A stretch of DNA of 64,000 nt from Acidaminococcus intestini DSM 21505 (GCF_000425045.1 NZ_AULA01000008.1:1-64000), one strand, 5' to 3'. Shown: positions 18,803 through 28,151, counted from the first letter of the stretch. Made by a program: numbers and translations. Notes: generated by a model not told the origin, from the sequence alone.

Positions 18803-19587
18803 TGGAACGACTTCCTTATTTTGATACGCATGCCCACCTTGACACGGAGGACTTTGACGCGGACCGAGAAGCGCTGCTCCAGGAGATTGGATCGCACATG
18901 TTGGGATTCATCAATCCCGGTTGTGACGTGAGAAGCTCGAAGGCATCGCTTGCTATGGCCCACCGCTATGATTATGTGTATGCCGCCGTCGGACTTCATC
19001 CAGAAGATTTGGGCCATGTGAGCGAAGGGGACCTTGAGGAAATTTACCAGCTTGCCCAAGATGACAAGGTGGTCGCCATTGGTGAGATCGGTCTTGACTA
19101 TTATAACGATGAAGATTCACCCCATGAGCGGCAGCAGACTTTCCTTATCCGCCAACTTGCCATGGCCCGTGAACTTAAGCTGCCCGTCATCATCCATGAC
19201 CGGGAGGCCCATGAGGATATGACAAGGCTCCTTCTGACGGAAGGGCAGGGCGTGCGAGGGGTTCTTCATTGTTTCAGCGGAGACTGGGCCATGGCTGAAA
19301 CCTTTATTAAGGCCGGCTGGTACTTTGGCTTTGGCGGGACAAGTACCTTTAAGAATGATCATGGGGTCAGGGAAATCCTTCGCAAGATGCCTCTTGACCG
19401 CATTGTTTTTGAAACAGATTCGCCTTATATGGCCCCTGTTCCTTACCGCGGGAAACGCAATAACCCGCTTTATGTGAAGCTTGTTGCTGAAATGGCAGCG
19501 GAGGTCAAAGGAATTCCAGTCCTTTCGATGATGGAAATTGCCACAAAAAATTCGCAAAATCTCTTCCCAAAATTAAAAAGTTACTAA
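18802..19587 (+). CDS. tatD: TatD family metal-dependent hydrolase
   Basis: Amidohydrolase-fold deoxyribonuclease with metal ligands in FDTHAHLD at the N-terminus, GEIGLDYY near residue 92, the His in VIIHDRE, HCFSG near 152 and the Asp in FETDSPY near 208. The 261 residues are standard. It follows metG as in Bacillus (yabD). The ATG overlaps the metG stop as TAATG, and no terminator is evident before the next promoter. Confidence 0.93.
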   Translation: MERLPYFDTHAHLDTEDFDADREALLQEIGSHMLGFINPGCDVRSSKASLAMAHRYDYVYAAVGLHPEDLGHVSEGDLEEIYQLAQDDKVVAIGEIGLDYYNDEDSPHERQQTFLIRQLAMARELKLPVIIHDREAHEDMTRLLLTEGQGVRGVLHCFSGDWAMAETFIKAGWYFGFGGTSTFKNDHGVREILRKMPLDRIVFETDSPYMAPVPYRGKRNNPLYVKLVAEMAAEVKGIPVLSMMEIATKNSQNLFPKLKSY

Positions 19588-19679
19588 AAATCGCGATGAC
19601 TTTGCTGTAAATTTTTCAAAACCGTCACAAAATCAAGCTATGAAAATGTTCATTTTTAGGAGCTGGTCCTAATTTTGTT

Positions 19680-19709
19680 TTGACAGGTTTTTCGTCTCCA
19701 TGGTAGAAT
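19680..19709 (+). promoter_or_regulatory. Promoter of the G5/3D protein gene
   Basis: TTGACA (19680-19685) and TAGAAT (19704-19709) are spaced by 18 bp, 26 bp ahead of the TTG start at 19735. Confidence 0.75.
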
Positions 19710-19734
19710 ACAAAAGCTTTAAGGAGGCGAGAAT

Positions 19735-20718
19735 TTGCGAATAACAAATACTTGGAAGCGTCCTGAAAAGTGGGTTGTTGTCATGCTCATGCTTGTCTTC
19801 AGCTTGAATTTTCTCGGCTTTGCTGCCGCTCCAAAACAGGTGAAGATTCAAGTTGACGGGCAGACGATTGCCCTTTCAACCAGAGCCCTTACGGTTAAAG
19901 GTGCTTTGGAAGAAGCCGGTGTTGTTCTTCAAAAAGCCGACGGTTATGATGTAGTTGGTCATGGAAACTTTGAAGATGGATCGACGATCGAAGTCATCCG
20001 TGCCATTCCAATCAAGGTGTGGCATAATGGAAGAACGACCGAGTATACCATCGGACGCAAAACGGTAAAAGAAGTGCTGGATGCTGTGGGTGTGGACTAC
20101 AAAGGATATAAGGTGTATCCGTCCTTGGAGTCCCCGGCAAAAAAAGACATGACCATCCATGTCGTTTCCCCCACAACTGAGGTGAAGACGGCCAAAGAAA
20201 GCATTCCTTTTGAAGTGGAATTCCGCAACAATGACAACCTGCCCCGCGGCAGACAGTCTGTTGTATCGGAAGGCCGCAATGGGGAAGCTGTGGTCACCTA
20301 CCGCACGGTGAAGATTGGAAATCAAGAAGTAAGACGTGAACTGGCGCGTGATGTTGTTTCCCAACCTGTTCCGCAAGTCGTAGAAGTAGGCACAGGCAAA
20401 AATCTGATGGTGGAAACAAGCCGTGGCTTTGTTCGGTACCGCAGCGCGAGAACCTTTGAGGCTTCCGCGTATACCCTTGCCGAGGGCAGTGGAACCGGTC
20501 TGACTTCGACAGGCGTTGTGCCTTATCATGGAATCGTAGCTGTGGATCCTGATGTGATTCCATATGGAACGCGGATGTATATCCCTGGTTATGGTTTTGC
20601 CGTGGCAGGTGATTGCGGCGGTGCTATCAATGGCAGCCGGATTGACCTGTACATGGAAAACTACTCTGACGCAATCAGTTGGGGCAGGCGCGACGTAACC
20701 GTGTATTTCCTTGAGTAG
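19735..20718 (+). CDS. Secreted G5/3D domain cell-wall protein (YabE/Rpf-like)
   Basis: Predicted peptidoglycan hydrolase of the YabE group. The N-terminus has a hydrophobic export segment at about 14-32. Two DUF348-type repeats (residues 35-135), a G5 domain (about 140-220) and a C-terminal 3D domain follow; the 3D domain has three conserved aspartates, in AVDPDVIPYG, VAGDCGG and RIDLYM. The 327 residues match the family. The start is a TTG after AAGGAGGCGAG. Its place before rnmV and rsmA is conserved with Bacillus. It probably cleaves wall glycan chains; the substrate is unproven. Confidence 0.88.
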   Translation: MRITNTWKRPEKWVVVMLMLVFSLNFLGFAAAPKQVKIQVDGQTIALSTRALTVKGALEEAGVVLQKADGYDVVGHGNFEDGSTIEVIRAIPIKVWHNGRTTEYTIGRKTVKEVLDAVGVDYKGYKVYPSLESPAKKDMTIHVVSPTTEVKTAKESIPFEVEFRNNDNLPRGRQSVVSEGRNGEAVVTYRTVKIGNQEVRRELARDVVSQPVPQVVEVGTGKNLMVETSRGFVRYRSARTFEASAYTLAEGSGTGLTSTGVVPYHGIVAVDPDVIPYGTRMYIPGYGFAVAGDCGGAINGSRIDLYMENYSDAISWGRRDVTVYFLE

Positions 20719-20721
20719 AAA

Positions 20722-20753
20722 AGGGGCTGTTGCCAATTGGCAATGGCCTCTTT
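20722..20753 (+). terminator. Terminator of the G5/3D gene
   Basis: A 13-bp stem with three wobble pairs (AGGGGCTGTTGCC with GGCAATGGCCTCT) and a 4-nt loop, followed by TTT. Confidence 0.7.
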
Positions 20754-20778
20754 CCTTATTTGTGGGGAGAACTTTCTT

Positions 20779-20807
20779 TTGACATTCTTCCTGCAATCTG
20801 TTAGAGT
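20779..20807 (+). promoter_or_regulatory. Promoter of rnmV-rsmA
   Basis: TTGACA (20779-20784) and TAGAGT (20802-20807) with a 17-bp spacer, about 45 bp ahead of rnmV. Confidence 0.7.
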
Positions 20808-20851
20808 AAAAATCCGGAACGAGAGGTCCAAGAATAGGGAGCGTGACAAGA

Positions 20852-21397
20852 TTGCTTAAGGAAGTCCTTGTCGTAGAAGGAAAAATGGATACAGTGGCGA
20901 TCAAGAAGGCCCTTGATGCCGATACAATCGAAACAGGCGGCTTTACCTTGTCGCCGTATACCCTTAAAAAGATTGAAGCAGCCTATAAGAAGCGGGGCAT
21001 CATCATCCTCACCGACCCTGATGGGGCAGGGGAGCGAATCCGCCGTTATTTGACGGAGCGCTTTCCTGAGGCGGGACAGGCCTTTGTGCCAAAGTGTGAA
21101 GCTCTGGCCCACCATGATGTGGGCATTGAGCAGGCTCAGCCGGAGGCAATCCTCAAGGCACTTTCCAAGGTGCGTCACACCACGATGACGCCGCAGGAAG
21201 AATTTACGGCCATGGACCTTTACCATAACGGTATGAGCGGATCCCAGTCTGCGGCGGAAAAACGGGATGCCCTTGGAGCCGAACTGGGTATTGGCTACGG
21301 CAATGTGAAGAAAATGGTGGAGCGTCTCAATCATTATGGCGTGACCCGCGACGAATTCAATAAAGCACTTCAGATCATCGAAACACGTCATGCGTGA
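20852..21397 (+). CDS. rnmV: Ribonuclease M5 (5S rRNA maturation)
   Basis: TOPRIM-domain nuclease that trims 5S rRNA precursors. The TOPRIM Glu is in VLVVEGKMD and the DxD-type motif is LTDPDGAGERIRR near residue 54. About 180 residues, normal for the family. Two starts are possible: GTG at 20843, which is too close to its AGGGAG site, and TTG at 20852, which has proper spacing and gives a start like that of Bacillus RnmV. Followed directly by rsmA, the conserved partner. Confidence 0.9.
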   Translation: MLKEVLVVEGKMDTVAIKKALDADTIETGGFTLSPYTLKKIEAAYKKRGIIILTDPDGAGERIRRYLTERFPEAGQAFVPKCEALAHHDVGIEQAQPEAILKALSKVRHTTMTPQEEFTAMDLYHNGMSGSQSAAEKRDALGAELGIGYGNVKKMVERLNHYGVTRDEFNKALQIIETRHA

Positions 21398-21411
21398 GAA
21401 AGGACTTCAGT

Positions 21412-22257
21412 ATGCTTCATCCTGTGATTGCAAGCCGTGAAGTAACGCGGTATATTCTTGATACCTTTGGCCTTCATACAAAAAAACGCTTTGGACAGAA
21501 CTTCCTCATCAATGAGTCTGTTGTAAGGGGCATTGCAGAAAAAGCAAAGATTGGTCCTGGGGACCTGGTCCTTGAAGTCGGGCCTGGAATCGGCACATTG
21601 ACCCAGGCCCTTGCGGAAACCGGAGCCAATGTCAAGAGTGTTGAAATCGATGAGTCTCTTCTTCCAATCCTTCGCAAGACGCTTGAAGGGTATGACAATG
21701 TAGAAATCATCCATGGGGATATCCTTAAGGTTGACCTCAAAGACATTACGGGGGGAAAGCCTTTTACAGTGGCGGCGAACCTGCCTTATTACATTACGAC
21801 GCCCATCATCTTTTCCCTGCTTGAAGCAAACCTTCCCTTAAAGCGTATTGTCGTTATGGTGCAAAAAGAAGTGGCTGAGCGGATGGCTGCTCGTCCTGGA
21901 ACAAAGGCTTATGGGCCCCTTTCCTTGGCGCTGCAGTATTATTCGGAGCCCCAGCTGGCAATTCCCGTTCCGGCTCACGATTTCATGCCGGCCCCAAAGG
22001 TTGATTCCATGGTCGTCGTATGTGAAAAAAGGGAGAGTCCCATTGTCAATGTGGATGCGTCTTTATATGTTAAGGTCGTGCGGGCGGCTTTTTCCCAGCG
22101 CCGGAAGATGCTCCGCACTTGTCTAAAGTCAATGGTGCGTCCTGGTGATACAGCGGAGGCCTGGATGGCCCGTGCTGGGATTGAGCCGACGCGCAGAGGG
22201 GAGTCCCTTACCATAGAAGAGTTTGGCAAACTGGCGGAAAGCTGGGAAGAAAAATGA
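21412..22257 (+). CDS. rsmA: 16S rRNA dimethyladenosine transferase
   Basis: KsgA-type enzyme that dimethylates A1518 and A1519 of 16S rRNA during late 30S assembly. Conserved KKRFGQNFL, the SAM loop LEVGPGIGTLTQAL near residue 51 and the catalytic NLPYY near 125 are present. The ATG at 21412 follows GAGAAAGGAC; a GTG at 21394 overlapping the rnmV stop is an alternative. The 281 residues are typical. Overlaps the next small gene by 4 bp. Confidence 0.96.
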   Translation: MLHPVIASREVTRYILDTFGLHTKKRFGQNFLINESVVRGIAEKAKIGPGDLVLEVGPGIGTLTQALAETGANVKSVEIDESLLPILRKTLEGYDNVEIIHGDILKVDLKDITGGKPFTVAANLPYYITTPIIFSLLEANLPLKRIVVMVQKEVAERMAARPGTKAYGPLSLALQYYSEPQLAIPVPAHDFMPAPKVDSMVVVCEKRESPIVNVDASLYVKVVRAAFSQRRKMLRTCLKSMVRPGDTAEAWMARAGIEPTRRGESLTIEEFGKLAESWEEK

Positions 22258-22502
22258 CGAATCACTATAAGTACTTTTCCCATAAGGAATGTGAGTTCTT
22301 CCCCTGTCATAAGGAAAGTGACGGGAAGGACTTTAACTGTCTCTTTTGTTTCTGTCCTTTGTATCTAGTTAAGGCCTGCGGCGGAGCCTATACTTATACG
22401 GAGACAGGCACCAAGGACTGCTCTCATTGCCTTTTTCCCCATAAAAAGGAAAACTATGGCAGAATCATGGCTCGGCTCAAAGAAGAAATGGAAAAGAAAT
22501 GA
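22254..22502 (+). CDS. Small cysteine-rich, probably metal-binding protein
   Basis: An 82-residue protein with nine cysteines, including CEFFPC, CLFCFC, KACGG and CSHC, plus several histidines. The spacing suggests zinc or Fe-S binding and resembles the short Cys-rich domain proteins annotated in clostridia and Negativicutes. The ATG overlaps the rsmA stop (ATGA), so it is translationally coupled to rRNA modification. Function is unknown. A strong terminator follows 8 bp after the stop. Confidence 0.75.
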   Translation: MTNHYKYFSHKECEFFPCHKESDGKDFNCLFCFCPLYLVKACGGAYTYTETGTKDCSHCLFPHKKENYGRIMARLKEEMEKK

Positions 22503-22509
22503 GGAAAGA

Positions 22510-22550
22510 AAAGCCAGAGTGCATGGATGAATCCATGCACTCTGGCTTTT
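22510..22550 (+). terminator. Terminator of the rnmV-rsmA operon
   Basis: A near-perfect 18-19-bp stem (22510-22528 with 22531-22549) with a 2-nt loop and a TTTT end. The long stem could also act as an RNase III site. Confidence 0.9.
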
Positions 22551-22618
22551 GCTGTGATGCTGCAGCGCTATGATGCTGCTGCCAAAGGCGGCAGGTAGAT
22601 AAACCAGCTATAAAAGTG

Positions 22619-23159
22619 TTGCTATGATGATACCCGACAACGGTTACTTTATATTCGGTACGACCTGCTATCGTGTTACGCGTTAGAACTTGATTTCTCC
22701 GAAATCAATCCGCCTTTGCCAAGGGGGGACAAAAGCCGCATGTTGCCACATTAAAAAGAGGAAACATGGTCTTTCGGTGGTGGATGAAGACGCGAAGCAG
22801 ACGTTTCCTTACGAGCCGCTTATAGGTTGTACCTTAAGATCCGTGATATGAGATAGTGGGGCTCTCGGCGAACCCATTAGCCTGTTGGTAACCAATCCAC
22901 GTATAACAGAAAAGGCAAAAGCCGGAGACTGTGAAACCCTAGCTCTTGCCATATGCTGCCAGGTATTACCTTTGGGTCAAGTATGAGGGAAAAGATTTTT
23001 GGAAACCGTCTTGAAAAAGGTCAGTTCATAACAGCGGCTTGCGAGGCGGATTTGCCCGGGTTCTGAGGCTGCTATGGAACGGAGCGAAAAGCAGAAGAAC
23101 ATGTTTGAGGGCGAATGTAATTTGGCGCCCACGACCGACAGGGAGACGATTAGGCGCCG
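22619..23159 (+). repeat. Structured non-coding repeat, copy 2, with inserted 212-nt domain
   Basis: Starts with the same TTGCTATGATGATA box as copy 1; TATGAT (22623) lies exactly 67 bp before the first hairpin in both copies. The first hairpin is 22690-22697/22701-22708. Shared identical blocks are GCCGCATGTTGCC (22735), TTTCGGTGGTGGATGA (22772) and GACGTTTCCTTACGA (22800). A domain of 212 nt (22821-23032), absent from copy 1, sits on a GCCGCT/AGCGGC stem. The ATTTGCCC/GGGCGAAT domain (23050-23116) and the GGCGCC/GGCGCC stem (23124-23158) follow. Helices GTTCT/AGAAC and CTGCT/AGCAG replace GTTTC/GAAAC and GGAC/GTCC of copy 1. Confidence 0.75.
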
Positions 23160-23277
23160 CTCGTTATCATCTTTCCCTTCAACGCACTATAAGCATCAAA
23201 GCATCAAAGCTCCATAGCATTCCTATATGTCTTTCCAACCTAAAAGACAAAAAGTTTGACTTTTTTAGTAAAACCCC

Positions 23278-23343
23278 TTGCATTTTTTTTGAAAGATGCT
23301 ATTATTATAGCTGTGGTTAGCACTCCAATGTAATGAGTGCTAA
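23278..23343 (+). promoter_or_regulatory. groESL promoter with CIRCE operator
   Basis: The CIRCE element is perfect: TTAGCACTC (23317-23325), a 9-nt spacer, GAGTGCTAA (23335-23343). It lies just downstream of a TTGCAT -35 (23278) and a TATTAT -10 (23300, 16-bp spacer), so the HrcA repressor would block initiation or early elongation. The hrcA gene is not in this window. Confidence 0.93.
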
Positions 23344-23390
23344 TAAATCAAAAAGTTAAAATTTATCCATAGTGAAAGGGGATTACAAAC

Positions 23391-23684
23391 ATGTTAAGAC
23401 CTTTGGAAGATCATGTCGTCGTAGAACCGGTTGTGCAGGAAGAAAAAACGGAAAGCGGGATTTATCTGCCCGATACGGCTCATAAGGACAAACCCCAGAC
23501 CGGTAAAGTCGTAGCTGTAGGTACGGGCCGTCTCCTTGATAATGGCACCCGCATTGCTTCTGAAGTCAAGGTTGGCGAAACTGTTGTCTTTGCTAAATAC
23601 TCCGGCAGCGAAGTCGAACTGGACGGCAAGGATTATATCATCCTCCGTGACAGTGATATCTTGGCCGTCGTTGAGGATAAGTGA
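23391..23684 (+). CDS. groES: Co-chaperonin GroES
   Basis: The 97-residue heptameric lid of GroEL. It has the N-terminal [12 protein letters not shown], the mobile loop around [17 protein letters not shown] (residues 18-34) with the IYLP contact for GroEL, and the GKVVAVGTG strand. The ATG is preceded by AAAGGGG. Under CIRCE control, with groEL 64 bp downstream. Confidence 0.97.
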   Translation: MLRPLEDHVVVEPVVQEEKTESGIYLPDTAHKDKPQTGKVVAVGTGRLLDNGTRIASEVKVGETVVFAKYSGSEVELDGKDYIILRDSDILAVVEDK

Positions 23685-23742
23685 ATCGCTCCCTTTTTTG
23701 TGGAGAACCAATCACCTTATATCATTTGGAACTAAGGAGTAG

Positions 23743-25377
<1,635 letters not shown>

Positions 25378-25451
25378 GATGAATCGGGAGTTGTGCCGCA
25401 GGTAGGCTCCTTTTATCCTTAAAAAATCGCATACGCACCGTGAGGTGCCTG

Positions 25452-25487
25452 AAACGTCCCTATGGAGTGTTCCATAGGGACGTTTTT
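25452..25487 (+). terminator. Terminator of groESL
   Basis: A perfect 15-bp stem (25452-25466 with 25471-25485), a GTGT loop and a T5 run. Confidence 0.92.
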
Positions 25488-25506
25488 CTTGCTGTAATTT
25501 TTCTGT

Positions 25507-25553
25507 AAATAGTTAAAATAACTATTTACTAATCATTATTAAAGTGCTATAGT
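25507..25553 (+). promoter_or_regulatory. tpx promoter with perfect palindromic operator
   Basis: AAATAGTTA (25507-25515), three A residues, then TAACTATTT (25519-25527) form a perfect 21-bp inverted repeat. It overlaps the -35 box TTTACT (25525-25530) of a promoter whose extended -10 is TGCTATAGT (TATAGT 25548-25553, 17-bp spacer). The position fits a repressor site. The sequence does not match the PerR, Fur or Rex consensus well; a MarR-type repressor is one guess. Confidence 0.7.
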
Positions 25554-25617
25554 ATACGTGTCGTATGAATGAATCATATGGATCATCCATTTTGCTATGA
25601 TATAGGAGGAATGAATT

Positions 25618-26133
25618 ATGGAAAAACGTTCTGGTGCAGTTACTTTTGCTGGAGGCCCTGTAACCCTTGTTGGTCCCGAAGTGAAAGTGGGAGAAAAGGC
25701 GCCTGATTTCAAGTTGCTTGATAATAGCCTTGCTGAAAAGACCTTGAAGGACTATGAAGGCAAAATCAAGGTTATTTCTGTTGTACCGTCCCTTGATACG
25801 GGTGTCTGTGATGCCCAGACCCGTTGGTTCAATAAGGACGTAACTGGTCTTTCTTCCGATGTCGTGGTCCTCACGGTTTCCATGGATCTGCCCTTTGCTC
25901 AGGCTCGTTGGTGCGGGGCTGCTGGGGTCAAGAATGTAGTTACCCTTTCTGACCATCGTGATGCCTCCTTTGGGACGAACTATGGCTTCCTCATGGAAGG
26001 ACTGCGTCTTGAAGCCCGTGGTGTTGTTGTCATTGATAAAAATGATAAGGTCACCTATGTGGAATACGTTCCAGAAGTCACCCATGCCATTAATTTTGAT
26101 GGTGTCCTTGCTGCAGTAAAGGCTCTGATTTAA
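25618..26133 (+). CDS. tpx: Thiol peroxidase
   Basis: Atypical 2-Cys peroxiredoxin that reduces peroxides with thioredoxin. The peroxidatic Cys64 lies in PSLDTGVC and the resolving Cys99 in ARWCG, spaced as in E. coli Tpx (Cys61 and Cys95). The 171-residue length is typical. A strong AGGAGG site precedes the ATG. It has its own promoter with a palindromic operator, consistent with control by redox stress in an anaerobe. Confidence 0.95.
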   Translation: MEKRSGAVTFAGGPVTLVGPEVKVGEKAPDFKLLDNSLAEKTLKDYEGKIKVISVVPSLDTGVCDAQTRWFNKDVTGLSSDVVVLTVSMDLPFAQARWCGAAGVKNVVTLSDHRDASFGTNYGFLMEGLRLEARGVVVIDKNDKVTYVEYVPEVTHAINFDGVLAAVKALI

Positions 26134-26139
26134 TTGTAG

Positions 26140-26469
26140 GGCTTCCTGATCGACCTATTCACCTGCACCGGTGAGCGAGACTTTTTGATGACGTATCGAG
26201 ACCAGGACTTTCAAAAAGAAAACATCATCTACCGGAATGTGGATTGATTTGCCCATTGGTTTGCCTCTGTCCTTAAGACGTTTGATGGATCAGCCCAATC
26301 TTTGACTGTTTACTTGGGGGACCTTACGGAAGCTTATGCTGTTTCCAATGAGGAATTTTTTGAGATCCGCGGATTTTATACAAAAAGCGGAAATTCTGAA
26401 GGCTATTCGTTCAAGGTCCAGTATCAGCAGGATGAGGACGGCGAAATCATTCAAAATATGATCTTATAA
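26140..26469 (+). pseudogene. Degraded gene remnant with in-frame stop
   Basis: A frame of about 109 codons reads smoothly except for one TGA at 26245-26247. The flanking parts read FLIDLFTCTGERDFLMTYRD and, after the stop, FAHWFASVLKTFDGSAQS through to a natural TAA at 26467. There is no ribosome site or start, and the frame begins directly after the tpx stop codon, so the 5' end is lost. I do not recognise the family. Composition resembles that of its neighbours, suggesting local decay rather than recent import. Confidence 0.65.
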
Positions 26470-26481
26470 CTAGATAAAAAG

Positions 26482-26521
26482 AAAAATTCCCGACTGGAAA
26501 TGATACCAGTCGGGAATTTTT
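26482..26521. terminator. Bidirectional terminator between the remnant and fsr
   Basis: A perfect 16-bp stem AAAAATTCCCGACTGG with CCAGTCGGGAATTTTT. A-run and T-run on the two sides let it work for both converging units. Confidence 0.9.
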
Positions 26522-27696
26522 CATGCTTTTTTCTTTATCATGGAAGGCGGGACGGGAACGAGGAAGGCGAAGAAGCAGCCAATGGCGGCGACGATCCAGA
26601 GAATCTGCAGGCTAGGACCAACACCCCAACGGTCGGCAGCCCATCCGACCAGGGGAGAAATCAGGCCGCCTACACTGGCACTGAGACCCAAGGTCACGCC
26701 GGAAGCAAAACCAATGTTGCGGGCAAGGTAGGTCTGTCCCAAGATGACCATGGGACTGTAAGGCGCAAAAAGGGAAAGAGCCGTCGGCACCAAGAGCAGG
26801 GTTGCTGTCGTTTGGCTGGTACTGTTTGTGAGAAAGAAGAGGGCGGGGACCATGACGAGGAAGGATATCCGCATGACCTTGATGTGTCCCACTTTGTCTG
26901 CCAGGATACCGCCCAAAAAAGTCATGACAACCCCCATGGAAAAAAGCAGGGAAAGGGCAAGACTGCCGCTGCTTGCTGATGTGCCAAGAACGCTGATCCA
27001 GTAAATTGGGATAAAGGAGTTAAGGATGGTAAAGCCAATTGAGCGTGCAAAAATAACGAAACTAAGTTTCCCGAAGGCGTTCCAATCATTTTTCGGCTGA
27101 GGTTCGTTTGAATGGCATTCCCTTTTTTCTGTCCCTTTGAGTCTTTTTTTGATTGCAGGAAGTTTCTTCATCAGATAGAGAGCCGTAAGAAAATTGACTA
27201 CGGCGTAAATGATGAGCCCCTTGATGCCAAACTGATAGGCGCTGAACCCTGCTGCCACGGGACCGACGGCAAAGCCTGCATTGCCCCCGACAGAAAAAAT
27301 CCCCATCGCCTTGCCTTTTTGGGCGCCTGAAATGCCGTTTACAAGACGAGCTGCTTCGGGATGGAAAAGGCTGCTGCCCAATCCGCTCAGCATGGCTAAA
27401 AAGAGGATGAACCAATAATTCTGGGTAAAGGCCATGGCTGAAAGACTGAACCCACAGAGAAAGACACCAAGGGGGACCAAATAAGGAAGGGATGCACGGT
27501 CCGAATAGTAGCCGATGAGAGGCTGCGTTACAGAGGCGAGGACAATATTTGCAAAGATGATGCCCGCTGCTTCCTGATAGGAAAGATGGCAGGCCGCGAT
27601 AAAATAGGGGAGAAGGGCTGGAATCCCGCCTTGGGCCCAGTCTGTACCAAAATGGCCCAAGGTAAAGTGCAGCACGTTATTCTGGGAATGTTCCAT
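26521..27696 (-). CDS. MFS transporter, fosmidomycin-resistance (Fsr) type
   Basis: Twelve-helix major facilitator of 391 residues. The N-terminal HFTLGHFGTDWAQGGIPALLP and the GYYSDRASL loop between helices 2 and 3 are typical of the Fsr subfamily, whose E. coli member exports fosmidomycin. GSSLFHPEAARLV and the GKAMGIFSVGGNAG stretch are further family marks. ATG at 27696 follows GAAAGGAAG. A TTGCAG-17-TACAAT promoter is readable upstream. Native substrate unknown. Confidence 0.85.
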   Translation of the reverse strand: MEHSQNNVLHFTLGHFGTDWAQGGIPALLPYFIAACHLSYQEAAGIIFANIVLASVTQPLIGYYSDRASLPYLVPLGVFLCGFSLSAMAFTQNYWFILFLAMLSGLGSSLFHPEAARLVNGISGAQKGKAMGIFSVGGNAGFAVGPVAAGFSAYQFGIKGLIIYAVVNFLTALYLMKKLPAIKKRLKGTEKRECHSNEPQPKNDWNAFGKLSFVIFARSIGFTILNSFIPIYWISVLGTSASSGSLALSLLFSMGVVMTFLGGILADKVGHIKVMRISFLVMVPALFFLTNSTSQTTATLLLVPTALSLFAPYSPMVILGQTYLARNIGFASGVTLGLSASVGGLISPLVGWAADRWGVGPSLQILWIVAAIGCFFAFLVPVPPSMIKKKA

Positions 27697-27737
27697 GGAA
27701 GCCTTCCTTTCTGCATGGGGAGAAACGTTTTTCTTTC

Positions 27738-27766
27738 ATTGTATTCGACAGCGCTTCATCCTGCAA
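27738..27766 (-). promoter_or_regulatory. Promoter of the Fsr-type transporter gene
   Basis: On the minus strand, TTGCAG (27766-27761) and TACAAT (27743-27738) are separated by 17 bp, 42 bp before the ATG. Confidence 0.65.
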
Positions 27767-27992
27767 GGTAAAAGAGGAGAAACCTCGAATAAGACCTTTT
27801 GGTGTGGATAAGTTAACTGGCAGTTTGAATCAATGGGCCATTATACGCCAAATATCGAATCATATTGTTTAGAAATGTAATGAATCCATAAAGACAATAT
27901 CGAATTTGACCACATCACATGGATGAATCGCCGTTATTTTTGCAAAATTTTATATTTTCAGAAAATAACTAGCATTCTATCCTGACTTTGGG
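27767..27992. other. AT-rich divergent region with a direct repeat
   Basis: No gene is seen. The 10-mer AATATCGAAT occurs twice, at 27851-27860 and 27896-27905, 45 bp apart, upstream of the first AbgT gene. It could be an activator or repressor site. Confidence 0.4.
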
Positions 27993-28110
27993 TATAATAA
28001 AGATGCAATCATTTTTCTCAAAGCGCCGTTTTTTCTATCGAAGGGGACGCAACGGTCAAACCAGCCGCGGCTTGGATAGACGGCTTAAAAATCCGGCAGG
28101 CGCTTTTAGC
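27993..28110 (+). promoter_or_regulatory. Promoter and structured leader of the first AbgT gene
   Basis: A TATAAT box (27993-27998) without a clear -35 precedes a leader of about 145 nt. The leader can form either an inner domain closed by GCCGT/ACGGC (28025-28029 with 28080-28084) and TCTATC/GATAGA (28034-28039 with 28075-28080), or an outer AAAGCGCC/GGCGCTTT hairpin (28020-28027 with 28099-28106) ending in CTTTTA. The two forms share the GCGCC segment and exclude each other, as in riboswitches. No known class was recognised. Confidence 0.45.
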
Positions 28111-28151
28111 AGGAACGGAACCCAATTAAACAAAAGGAGGCAACAAATCGC

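Noticed and set aside
22690-23159. Group II intron or CRISPR as an explanation of the large repeat
   Set aside because: No domain V-like sequence, reverse transcriptase or regular repeat-spacer pattern is present.
28020-28106. Cyclic di-GMP-I riboswitch before the AbgT gene
   Set aside because: GGGACGCAA recalls the class, but the upstream CAAACC strand and the order of conserved blocks do not fit.
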